Shown: one piece after another, positions 17,154 to 24,305 of the stretch
Position numbering within the stretch: the stretch's first letter is position 1
Layout of the letters: each line of letters starts with the position of its first letter
Assembly (NCBI RefSeq): GCF_023242365.1
Contig: NZ_JALLIX010000028.1
Span: forward strand, 20,118-84,117
Length of the DNA stretch: 64,000 bases
From: Pseudomonas sp. MWU13-2100
GTDB taxonomy: Bacteria > Pseudomonadota > Gammaproteobacteria > Pseudomonadales > Pseudomonadaceae
Direction of reading: 5' to 3'
Program-made: the position numbers and the translations under genes
Notes under the pieces: generated by a model
The model's database searches: none
What the model saw: only the letters and a program-made list of their open reading frames with translations
What the model was told of the DNA's origin: nothing

Positions 17154-17732
17154 ATGGTCAAACCTGTCCGCTCGCCAAAACCCGAGCCTGATCTGCTGTT
17201 ACTGCACATTGAGTTGAAATGGATCGAACCGGCCATCTGGAGGCGCGTGGCGGTGCCCGAAAACATCACCCTGGGCAGATTGCACCGAGTGTTCCAGGCG
17301 GTGATGGGCTGGGAAGATTGCCATATGCACGAGTTTGAGATTGCCGGCGAGAAGTACGGTATTCCCGATTCCGAAGGCTGGGGACCGCCCGTGAACCCGG
17401 AGGCTCGAAAAACCCTGATCAAGGCCTTGAACGGGAAAAAGACGTTCAGCTACCTCTATGACTTTGGCGACAGTTGGGAGCACACGATCAAGGTTGAAAA
17501 AAACCTCCCCGCCGCCGCCTGCCCTCAGGTGCCCTACTGCGTCGACGGCGCCAATGCCTGCCCGCCGGAAGATGTGGGCAGTGTGCCGGGCTATGACGAA
17601 TTCGTTGAAGCGATGGAAGACCCCAAGCATCCGGAGCACGAATCGGTGCTGGAATGGTATGGGGAGCTCTTCAACCCGGCGGCTTTTGACCTGGGGCTCG
17701 CCAACCGGTGGCTGAAGCAAATCAAGGTCTGA
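17154..17732 (+). CDS. Plasmid pRiA4b ORF-3 family protein
   Basis: The 192-residue protein matches the pRiA4b ORF-3-like fold family. It opens with LLLLHIELKWIEPAIWRRVAVPENITLGRLHRVFQ and shows the diagnostic FSYLYDFGDSWEHTI and PPEDVGSVPGYDEFVEAM stretches. The family is common on mobile DNA and is sometimes annotated with IS1096 TnpR; its function is not known. It stands alone between the DUF6124 terminator and the convergent hipBA genes. No inverted repeats or transposase are seen beside it. Confidence 0.88.
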   Translation: MVKPVRSPKPEPDLLLLHIELKWIEPAIWRRVAVPENITLGRLHRVFQAVMGWEDCHMHEFEIAGEKYGIPDSEGWGPPVNPEARKTLIKALNGKKTFSYLYDFGDSWEHTIKVEKNLPAAACPQVPYCVDGANACPPEDVGSVPGYDEFVEAMEDPKHPEHESVLEWYGELFNPAAFDLGLANRWLKQIKV

Positions 17733-17852
17733 GTGATGACAGTTCAGGCTTGAAGTGGGTGGAGGCGGGGCGATAGGGAGACATAGAGTCAACTCCCTAT
17801 AATGTCCGCTGGGTGCTCATTCGGCGAGCGCTACCAGTGAGGCCCGATATTC

Positions 17853-19190
17853 CTAGCGTTTTTTCGGCGCCAACAACTCAGAACGGCCAATTTGTTCCCG
17901 GTGTCGCTCTGGCAGCCGAGGGCCTGAGAATCCCGCGCCCGTAATGGCGGCCTCCAACCCTCGCAAGTGCAGAGCTGATTTCTGGCTACGTAATGATTCC
18001 ATGCCATCGTTCCAGGCATGCACCATATGCTTGGCAACATCTCGCCACGCGGGCTCGTTCTTCGCAGCCTCGATAACCTCGGCCCCTACCGCGACAGCTG
18101 ACTCACATAGCTGCTCGACCATTTCCGCGTAACGGCGCGGGGCGATGCCCAGGCGAGCATTGAAGAACATCTCCAGTGTTCGCCCTGGGGTCCAGGTCTG
18201 ACGCCCACCGACAGATAGCCCGGGCGCATTATCCGCGAAACGCGGATAGGCCTGAGTCGTGACCAGGTCATAGACCGGCGTAAAGGCCACATCGGTTCGT
18301 GAAGTGTAATAAAGCGCAATGTTCTTGGAGTGGCAGTCGGCGTTGCGCACCACGTAGTTGCTCAGCAATTGCCAACCGAAATGTTCTCGCTGCTCACGCA
18401 AGTGTTGTGCATCAACATAGGCCCGGGTCGCATTCCAGACTCTTTCCATCGTGGTCGCGTACTTCTCGTGGGGCGGCAAGCCCAGCAGCCCGCAAGCGTC
18501 TTCCAATCCGCATCGCGGCACACCGTTTTCATCGACATCGAAGCGATCCACGACCAGCACGCGGCCGTCATCTGACATACGGCATTTGGCAACCGAAACG
18601 ACATTCAGGCGCTCCAGTACCCGCATGGTGTAAAACTCGTTGAAGCCCAGATAAGGCGTGTTGTCATCCGATCCTTTGATGATGTGAAATCCGGTGCGCA
18701 ACGTGGGTTTACCCAAAGGTAGATCGCTTGCCTCGGCCTGTTGTGCGATGAACTTTGGCACCACTCCCGAGATCGCCGCCCGGGCATAGCGTCGGACCAG
18801 TTTGGCGAAGTGCTCGGAGGTATTTTCAGCCGTCAAAAGGTGGCCGATATCCAGCGGATCCGTCTCCAGCCCTGGCTTTACCCCTTCAGGTGTCACCGCA
18901 ACCCGACCGATACCCGCACCACCGATGACCGCCAGCAGAGACAAATCGGTACCGTCGAGCAGCGGCCCGAACTCTTCGCGGATAACACCCAGCAAATAGC
19001 CCTCAGGCAAGTTTTGCCGGAAGAACGGAAAGAGGTCACGCGGCCAATGCCAAGCCTCTTCGCGCACAGGCAGGGCCAAACTGACAAAGTCTGCCGCGTC
19101 TGTACCGGGAAAATACTTCAACACGTATTCGTCCCGCTCACGGTACAGCTTGGCTACCGCTCTCCCACTGACATGGACATCCAGGATCAT
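17853..19190 (-). CDS. hipA: HipA-type toxin kinase
   Basis: The 445-residue protein has the HipA N-terminal subdomain (VSGRAVAKLYRERDEYVLKY, then LFPFFRQNLPEGYLL) and the kinase core. Key elements are SGVVPKF as the ejectable P-loop region, a catalytic loop RNADCHSKNIALYY with Asp and Asn, and a metal-site motif TPVYDLV. HipA kinases phosphorylate an aminoacyl-tRNA synthetase and induce dormancy; this is family knowledge. The ATG overlaps the upstream antitoxin stop by 4 bases. The length is normal and no key residue is missing, so an active toxin is likely. Confidence 0.92.
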   Translation of the reverse strand: MILDVHVSGRAVAKLYRERDEYVLKYFPGTDAADFVSLALPVREEAWHWPRDLFPFFRQNLPEGYLLGVIREEFGPLLDGTDLSLLAVIGGAGIGRVAVTPEGVKPGLETDPLDIGHLLTAENTSEHFAKLVRRYARAAISGVVPKFIAQQAEASDLPLGKPTLRTGFHIIKGSDDNTPYLGFNEFYTMRVLERLNVVSVAKCRMSDDGRVLVVDRFDVDENGVPRCGLEDACGLLGLPPHEKYATTMERVWNATRAYVDAQHLREQREHFGWQLLSNYVVRNADCHSKNIALYYTSRTDVAFTPVYDLVTTQAYPRFADNAPGLSVGGRQTWTPGRTLEMFFNARLGIAPRRYAEMVEQLCESAVAVGAEVIEAAKNEPAWRDVAKHMVHAWNDGMESLRSQKSALHLRGLEAAITGAGFSGPRLPERHREQIGRSELLAPKKR

Positions 19191-19453
19191 CGTTCAAACA
19201 CTCCCTGTTTCTGCTCAGCGAGAATATCTTCGACCGTGCGCTGATGGCCGGCCTTCACCAGCTTCAAGTCATAACCTGCCGCCTCCAGCAAGCGCACCAA
19301 AGCCGAAACACTCATATCGCCTTTAGCCAAGGTTTCCATGCGAGCGACGGTCGAACGCGCCACGCCTGCACGGTTCGCAATCGCCTCCTGGCTCAGATGA
19401 GCCTCACGACGAGCTTCCTTCAGCATATGCGCCACATCGAACAAGGTGCTCAT
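19187..19453 (-). CDS. hipB: HipB-type antitoxin/repressor
   Basis: The 88-residue XRE-type protein has the helix-turn-helix LKEARREAHLSQEAIANRAGVARSTVARME at about residues 11-40, followed by a short C-terminal segment that probably contacts HipA. It is encoded first in a two-gene operon and overlaps hipA by 4 bases. Four copies of an 18-base imperfect dyad lie upstream (19455-19634), the nearest directly against the start codon, which suggests autorepression. Confidence 0.92.
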   Translation of the reverse strand: MSTLFDVAHMLKEARREAHLSQEAIANRAGVARSTVARMETLAKGDMSVSALVRLLEAAGYDLKLVKAGHQRTVEDILAEQKQGVFER

Positions 19454-19454
19454 T

Positions 19455-19634
19455 TGTAGCCCTCAAGCATCAAGAAGTACGTAATATTCAATTACTGTAG
19501 CCCTGGAGGCACAAACTCGCAATGCTCATAGTGGCTCTGGCCGTTTTAATTGGACATCAAGACTGAGCGGCAAACTGTAGCCCAGGGGACTCAAAAAAAG
19601 CATAAACCCTTGAAAATGTAGCCCATGAGCATCA
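19455..19634. promoter_or_regulatory. Four regularly spaced HipB-operator-like dyads
   Basis: Sites begin at 19455, 19496, 19576 and 19617. The shared pattern is TGTAGCCCNNNRGSMYCA, with outer TG/CA and inner GC symmetry. Spacings are 41, 80 and 41 bases, close to whole helical turns, so repressors would sit on one face of the DNA. The first abuts the hipB start. The last lies just before a DUF6124 relic. Confidence 0.6.
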
Positions 19635-19647
19635 CTCTCCGGAGACT

Positions 19648-19735
19648 GAAATCTTCGGCGATTGAGGAGCTGCCCACAGGGGCAGCAAGCTGACGAAAAG
19701 GCATGACATGAAGGGAAGCTGTTGCTCCCCCTTTT
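19648..19735 (+). pseudogene. DUF6124 cassette relic (3' end and terminator only)
   Basis: From GATTGAGGAGC to AGCTGACGAAAAG this stretch aligns with the last codons and 3' flank of the DUF6124 gene at 21778-22125 (GATTGAGGAGCAGCC...AAGCTGATAAAAAG). A terminator-like stem AAGGGAAGC-tgtt-GCTCCCC with T5 follows at 19711-19735. The leader and most of the gene are gone. The rest of the gap up to the leucine-rich-repeat gene shows nothing else. Confidence 0.6.
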
Positions 19736-19822
19736 TCACGCAGGCCTCTGGACACTTGGCTGACTTCACTGGCTAATACTTCCTTCAATCCTTTCGGCTC
19801 ACTCACTTCGGACTCGTCAATA

Positions 19823-21298
19823 GTGCTGAACCGCAACGCCCTGATGGCCCAACTCTCTGCCACACCCGATGACATTGCAGCGCGCGCTTCGCTCTATCGC
19901 GATTTGCTCAACAGCGGAGAGGCTTCCCTGGATGGCCTACGAGTAGCCGCCGGCCTGTGCGATCCGGCCGCTATCGCCGCAGTTGCGCAGTTGAGCGCCA
20001 CCGCGCATACCAATCGCCCCAAGGCATTGTTGTCGCAGCTTCGTGGACTGCCCGTAGACCATGTCGAGTTGGAGAATGCCGAGCCTGACTGGCTTGATGC
20101 CCTGGCTGGGCTGCCACTGCGTACGCTGGTACTCAACAGCCCGAAATTCAGCTTCGATCAGACTGTATGGCAACGTTTGCCAGCCGTTGCCCTCGAGACA
20201 TTGAAAATCAGTGGCTTTTCGCGCGATGACAACGCCAGCAGCCTCCCGTCACTCGAACGGTTGCGCCGGCTGAAGTTGGAAACCTACGGCGAGGACTTCG
20301 ACGACCGTTTCCTCCAGCAACTCGGCAGTGGCGCGCTGCAGGAGCTGTCGTTGAACCGTTGTGATGAGGTCACCGACGACGGCCTGCTCGGACTGTCACG
20401 ACTCAAGTTGCGCTCACTCACATTCGAACGCGCAGGGGAACTCACCTCACATGGAATGCAGCACTTGGGGCATCATCCACTCGAACAGCTATCGCTCGGC
20501 TGGAATGGCGCAATCCTGAAGGAGCCTTCCTGGCTCCACAGCCTGACCGCATTGCGCTCGCTGAGCCTCGATTACTGTTACGCAACCGACGCCATGCTCC
20601 ACGCCATCCAGGGCCTGCCGATTGAACGGCTTTCGCTGCAATCTTCATATATCGGCGAGGACGACATTGCCGAACTGGAGGGCATGCCACTCGCCGATCT
20701 GGATCTCAAGTCTTCACAGCAAATGATCGAGCGGCTCGATGTGCTGCACGCGTTTCCACTGAAGCGCCTGGGGCTCTCCGATGTGCAAGGCATCGACGCG
20801 CATACATTGTCCGATCTGCGTGGTCTGGAGCTGGAATCGCTGGACCTTTCATTGAACGACATCACCGGGAAGGAACTGAAACAACTGGCCGGTCTGCCGC
20901 TGAAGCGGCTTAATCTCAGTTTTTGTCACGGCATTGACGGCAAGGCTTTGCGAATGCTCGTCGAATTGGGATTGCCGTTGGAGCAACTTGAGATAAGCGG
21001 TCTGGATCTACGCGATGCCGACTTGGCCTGCCTGCGCGATCTGCCGCTGCGGCGCCTCGGGTTGTATGAAAGTCCTTGGCTCACTGACACCGGAGTCGCC
21101 CACCTGGCGCATTTGCCACTGCGAGATCTGACACTCGCGGCGGGTCCGGGGGAATCGCAGCTCACTTCAGCCGTGGTGTCCGTGTTGGAGCAGTTGCCAC
21201 TACAAAAATTGTGGTTGCCGAACAGCTCGGGGATCAGCGCAGAAGGATGGGATCGCTTGGCCAGATTGCCGGCCCACGTGACTGGGCCCGGTATTTGA
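19823..21298 (+). CDS. Leucine-rich-repeat protein
   Basis: The 491-residue protein starts at GTG 19823. After an N-terminal helical stretch (ALMAQLSATPDDIAARASLY) resembling the repeat-companion domain TIGR02996, it has about fifteen repeats of 22-26 residues with the pattern LPLRxLxLxxCxxIxDxxLxxL. Examples are LQELSLNRCDEVTDDGL and LKRLNLSFCHGIDGKAL. There is no signal peptide or membrane helix, so it should be cytosolic unless secreted by a specialised system. No effector or catalytic domain is attached. It stands alone between a DUF6124 relic and the second cassette. It might be a protein-binding scaffold; its function is unknown. Confidence 0.85.
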   Translation: MLNRNALMAQLSATPDDIAARASLYRDLLNSGEASLDGLRVAAGLCDPAAIAAVAQLSATAHTNRPKALLSQLRGLPVDHVELENAEPDWLDALAGLPLRTLVLNSPKFSFDQTVWQRLPAVALETLKISGFSRDDNASSLPSLERLRRLKLETYGEDFDDRFLQQLGSGALQELSLNRCDEVTDDGLLGLSRLKLRSLTFERAGELTSHGMQHLGHHPLEQLSLGWNGAILKEPSWLHSLTALRSLSLDYCYATDAMLHAIQGLPIERLSLQSSYIGEDDIAELEGMPLADLDLKSSQQMIERLDVLHAFPLKRLGLSDVQGIDAHTLSDLRGLELESLDLSLNDITGKELKQLAGLPLKRLNLSFCHGIDGKALRMLVELGLPLEQLEISGLDLRDADLACLRDLPLRRLGLYESPWLTDTGVAHLAHLPLRDLTLAAGPGESQLTSAVVSVLEQLPLQKLWLPNSSGISAEGWDRLARLPAHVTGPGI

Positions 21299-21407
21299 CA
21301 GGTAGTGGAAATCCACATTCCCACTGAGTCGTATCAGTCCTAAGCAACTGGAAAATCGAGGACCCCGCAGGAGAATTCGCGCTCCCGGCCAACAGCCCTT
21401 TCAGCTT

Positions 21408-21537
21408 TTTAACACCGTTAAATCAGCGGCGCTTTTTCAGTGACCTTGCAGTGCCAGCAAGACAACTCGCTTTCCTTTGAGTGAAGTTTCCTAGAAAATC
21501 CTGAGCGCTTGTGCCTGCCAATTTCGCTGGCTAGTCT
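21408..21537 (+). promoter_or_regulatory. Upstream region and promoter of DUF6124 cassette 2
   Basis: A dyad TTTAAC-ACC-GTTAAA lies at 21408-21422. The promoter pair TTGTGC (21509) and TAGTCT (21532) has 17-base spacing, identical to cassette 1. Bases 21430-21545 are near-identical to 16295-16403, so the duplicated unit includes its promoter. A related dyad overlaps the promoter of leader copy 3. Confidence 0.5.
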
Positions 21538-21545
21538 TCAGTCCG

Positions 21546-21754
21546 TCACTGCATATCAGTGATCGGGTTTGGTAGCCCGGTATAGATTGGCGCACAGCGC
21601 CCCCTTGGAATCAGGCGTTTTTTATTGCCTGCATTTTATGGTGGCTGTGCGCAGGGCACCTTCGGGCGCGCCGGTTTCTCCAATCTTCCGGTCTACCAAC
21701 CTGTGTACAGCCGCCACCCTCAAATCGTTTGGTAGCGATACTGGTGACGGCTCC
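21546..21754 (+). ncRNA. Structured leader element, copy 2 (loop code TTTGGTAG)
   Basis: The plan equals copy 1: TCACTG/CAGTGA (21546-21562); CGGG-TTTGGTAG-CCCG (21564-21579); GGCGC-ACA-GCGCC; CAGGC/GCCTG; long stem GGTGG...CCACC (21640-21718) with the CCG bulge and extension CTGTGCGCAG/CTGTGTACAG; and ATCG-TTTGGTAG-CGAT (21724-21739). The internal complement CTACCAA at 21693-21699 carries the C that matches the A-to-G change of both loops. Three separated sites therefore changed together relative to copy 1, which supports real pairing. Confidence 0.72.
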
Positions 21755-21777
21755 ATCCGTGAGATTGGAGATTTGCC

Positions 21778-22125
21778 ATGTACAAAGTCACACCCAACCC
21801 ACCGGGAACCTCCGGTATCGAAAGCATTGACCCGCAAGCCGCTGATCGCGCCTTGGCGTACTACATACTGCCTCAGGGCGGCGGTCCAAAACGCCCTGGT
21901 ATCGCAGGAACACAAGGCAAGCCCCCTGTCCCGCAAAGCCGCGAAGAAGCCCTCGTCAACGCCAGTTCAATACTGGACTCCGCTGCCGCCACCGCCTACG
22001 AAAATGCCGACAACCTCACGGGTGCGAACCGCAAGGTCGCGATGGGTGTCGTGCATCTGATCGAGCTGGCTCAACGGCAGGTGGATTCAGTGATTGAGGA
22101 GCAGCCTGCTGGGGCAACAAGCTGA
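21778..22125 (+). CDS. DUF6124 family protein, copy 2
   Basis: This 115-residue paralogue of the protein at 16635-16982 starts MYKVTPNPPGTSG. It shares the DPQAADRALAYYILPQGGG segment and the C-terminal helical hairpin almost unchanged. Differences cluster in the linker (residues about 42-58) and the last ten residues. A TTGGAG ribosome binding site precedes the ATG. Conservation after duplication argues that the protein is under selection. No function is known. Confidence 0.82.
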   Translation: MYKVTPNPPGTSGIESIDPQAADRALAYYILPQGGGPKRPGIAGTQGKPPVPQSREEALVNASSILDSAAATAYENADNLTGANRKVAMGVVHLIELAQRQVDSVIEEQPAGATS

Positions 22126-22143
22126 TAAAAAGTAGCTCGGCAT

Positions 22144-22166
22144 AAAGGGGAGCTTGCTCCCCTTTT
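22144..22166 (+). terminator. Intrinsic terminator of DUF6124 cassette 2
   Basis: AAAGGGGAGC-TT-GCTCCCCTTTT follows the gene by 18 bases. It is the counterpart of the stem at 17002-17024. Confidence 0.87.
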
Positions 22167-22301
22167 CGCTGGCTAAATATTCTCAGTCCAGATGCGTCCA
22201 GCTCAATTCGCGACGCAGTGCGTCGTATTTTGGAAAAGCCAGGAAAAACACGCATAGGGCAAAAACTTGTGACGTCAAACCCTTACCGAACTCAGCGCCC
22301 A

Positions 22302-22515
22302 GCACCTTTTTAACCCGTGTAAATCATCTACACTTTTCCAATGATCTCGCAGTGCCAGCAAGACAGCTCACTTCCCCTTGACTGAAGCTCCCCAGAAAAT
22401 CCTGATCGCTTGTGCTTGTCAATTTTGATGGTTAGTCTTCAGTTTCAGTATTAGATGAGGGCCTGACAGCGGTAATAAGCTGACAGTCTTAAAGTAACTG
22501 AAGGGAAAGAGCCCC
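22302..22515 (+). pseudogene. Collapsed DUF6124 cassette: promoter joined to 3' tail
   Basis: Bases 22302-22445 match the cassette upstream flank, including GTGCCAGCAAGAC, AGAAAATCCTGA, TTGTGC (22410) and TAGTCT (22433). Instead of the leader and gene, the sequence passes within about 30 bases to a tail like the cassette end (TAAGCTGACAG, then AAGGGAAAGAGCCCCCCTT). About 600 bases are missing. The scar lies at the left edge of the methylase/kinase cluster; nothing else is seen in the 22167-22584 gap. Confidence 0.55.
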
Positions 22516-22584
22516 CCTTCCCCACAAATCAAATGCTTTCACATCCTACTCAAACGCCCATAAATTCAAAGTAATATTACAGCC

Positions 22585-23658
22585 CTAAACCTTAAACTTC
22601 CCGTTCTCCATAAGCCTCAAATATTCGGAGTCATTAATCCCTATTCGCATCCAGTTTCCTGCTAGCTTTGCCATTTCGCTCGCAGCTCTTGCGTATCTAA
22701 CCTCACCTAACCAAGTAAATCTCTGATTACTATTCGTTGTCAAAAACGTAAAGAATGGTCTTCCTCCTTCTGGACTTTGTCGTTCACCTCTAACCCGCTG
22801 ATGATTGTCAGACGGTAAGAAGGAGTAGGTCATCAAAGTTGGATGCTTTTCTCTGAAATACAACCCTCGACTATTACCATCCTCTTCTTTTAGAATGAGG
22901 CTATAGCAATTATCGTCGATTACGGCCTCCAAAAAAACAAACGGCGTTTCCTTTAGAAGGCGCAACGTATCGCACGCGGGAGTCAAACATATAAAATACC
23001 TATTAGCCTCTCCCTCCCTCAAACGAAGCAACGTGCCCGTCGTAAGTGATGGCAGCCAACCTTCGGCCCCTAAAAGCTTTGTATCCCCGAAAGCCTCTCG
23101 TTTGAAAACTACAAGCCGAGAAAATCCAAGCTCCGCTTCTTTGGACTTCCCCTCATCGCCAGCAAGTGCTATCGAGACTTTATTTCTCTGCTCTCCTGGA
23201 AAGCCAATTAGCTCTCCTGCATCTGTGCGAACACCTCTGTCATTAATGCCATTTTTTAGCAATAGAAAAAGCAACGGCATATCAACGATTTTTTTACCAT
23301 ATGCCTGAGGTTTAATCACATCCGTACTTTTACTTAGCCACTTACCAACCGCAACCTTATCAAGATACTGATCCGCCACAGATTCAAGCCCTATGGCATT
23401 ATCGCACTCTGAAACCAGAAGTTCCCGCACAAGTTCGGCGACATCCTCCGGCGGATTCGTAATTAAGCGATTAGCCACATATGCAGAGTCGAGCTTTTTA
23501 TCGAAACGGGTTACCATATGATGGATATTCTTCCTAATGGCACCCACTGCTGCTAGTGCAAAAGACGGCATCAGACCATCTGCAAATCTAGAAAACTCGA
23601 AAACCAAGTGACCCGGCAAATCCGCCGGAAGAACAGAAGCTTTATTCAATACGGTCAC
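22585..23658 (-). CDS. Unrecognised protein of the methylase-linked kinase/receiver cluster
   Basis: This 357-residue soluble protein has no recognised domain. There is no signal peptide or membrane helix. The N-terminal third is helical (IRKNIHHMVTRFDKKLDSAY). The C-terminal half is rich in beta strands, with a conserved-looking YFICLTPACDTLRLL segment and a final WMRIGINDSEYLRLM. Its start overlaps the receiver gene stop by 4 bases, so it is the last gene of a tightly coupled operon. By position it would be the output or effector of the kinase-receiver relay; that is an inference. The codons are visibly AT-richer than in core genes. Confidence 0.75.
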   Translation of the reverse strand: MTVLNKASVLPADLPGHLVFEFSRFADGLMPSFALAAVGAIRKNIHHMVTRFDKKLDSAYVANRLITNPPEDVAELVRELLVSECDNAIGLESVADQYLDKVAVGKWLSKSTDVIKPQAYGKKIVDMPLLFLLLKNGINDRGVRTDAGELIGFPGEQRNKVSIALAGDEGKSKEAELGFSRLVVFKREAFGDTKLLGAEGWLPSLTTGTLLRLREGEANRYFICLTPACDTLRLLKETPFVFLEAVIDDNCYSLILKEEDGNSRGLYFREKHPTLMTYSFLPSDNHQRVRGERQSPEGGRPFFTFLTTNSNQRFTWLGEVRYARAASEMAKLAGNWMRIGINDSEYLRLMENGKFKV

Positions 23659-24305
23659 AAGGTAGCTTTGTTCTTTTGAGAAAAAACCCCCTCATCAACA
23701 GAATCGACATGAACGCCCCCTCCTTTAAGAGACTCCTTGATATCTTCATATACCTGTTCAGCAATAGTTTGCCCAGTGTAGACACAAATAAATCGAAGTC
23801 GACCATTCTCTGCAACGTCACTTAATGCTATTTCTTTCAAAATCCTTCTAGTTAGAGCGGAGGAGTTCTTGTAAAGATACCAATCGATAACCACAATATC
23901 CGAAATCAGAGCAGAGTTCAGTACCCGCCGAACCACTAACTCTTCGTCAAAATTACTATCATCAGGCAAAACAAATGCGCAGTTCAAGCCTTTTTCCGCA
24001 AACGCATCTGAGACCTTTCTGATATCTAACTGATGCTCAGCAACGCTCTCAAGGAATGAGTCACCAGGTTCAACTATCGATGCAGACTCACTCCCTACAA
24101 TTTCTAAGGTACCCATTCCATCATCAAATGGCGCAATCACGCTGGACACATCTGAGACCTTTCTCGGCCCTTCCACAAACGGTTCATTATCGATTACAAC
24201 TGCATTTTTTAAAAATTTCTTTGCGGCAGTTAAACAGTGCTCAAGCCAACTATCATGCGAGTTAACTTCTGAAGCTTCCCCTTCAAAGACTTCGGCCTGC
24301 ATCAC
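23655..24305 (-). CDS. Divergent response-receiver protein of a conflict-type locus
   Basis: The 216-residue protein has the order of a receiver fold: a strand ending in Asp39 (NAVVIDNEPF), a strand with Asp141 (SDIVVIDWYLYKN) as probable phospho-acceptor, a strand ending in Thr177 (FICVYTG), and a C-terminal lysine region. The usual length is exceeded by an insertion of about 70 acidic residues between the first strands. It resembles receiver domains described from bacterial conflict systems (Response_reg_2-like); this is from memory and needs a profile search. It overlaps both neighbours by 4 bases and probably takes phosphate from the kinase encoded upstream. Confidence 0.65.
   Translation of the reverse strand: MMQAEVFEGEASEVNSHDSWLEHCLTAAKKFLKNAVVIDNEPFVEGPRKVSDVSSVIAPFDDGMGTLEIVGSESASIVEPGDSFLESVAEHQLDIRKVSDAFAEKGLNCAFVLPDDSNFDEELVVRRVLNSALISDIVVIDWYLYKNSSALTRRILKEIALSDVAENGRLRFICVYTGQTIAEQVYEDIKESLKGGGVHVDSVDEGVFSQKNKATL

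Noticed and set aside
19455..19634. Common origin of the hipB dyads with leader hairpin 2 (both contain GTAGCCC)
   Set aside because: The leader hairpin needs the CGGG arm, which the four sites lack; the shared 7-mer alone is not enough.
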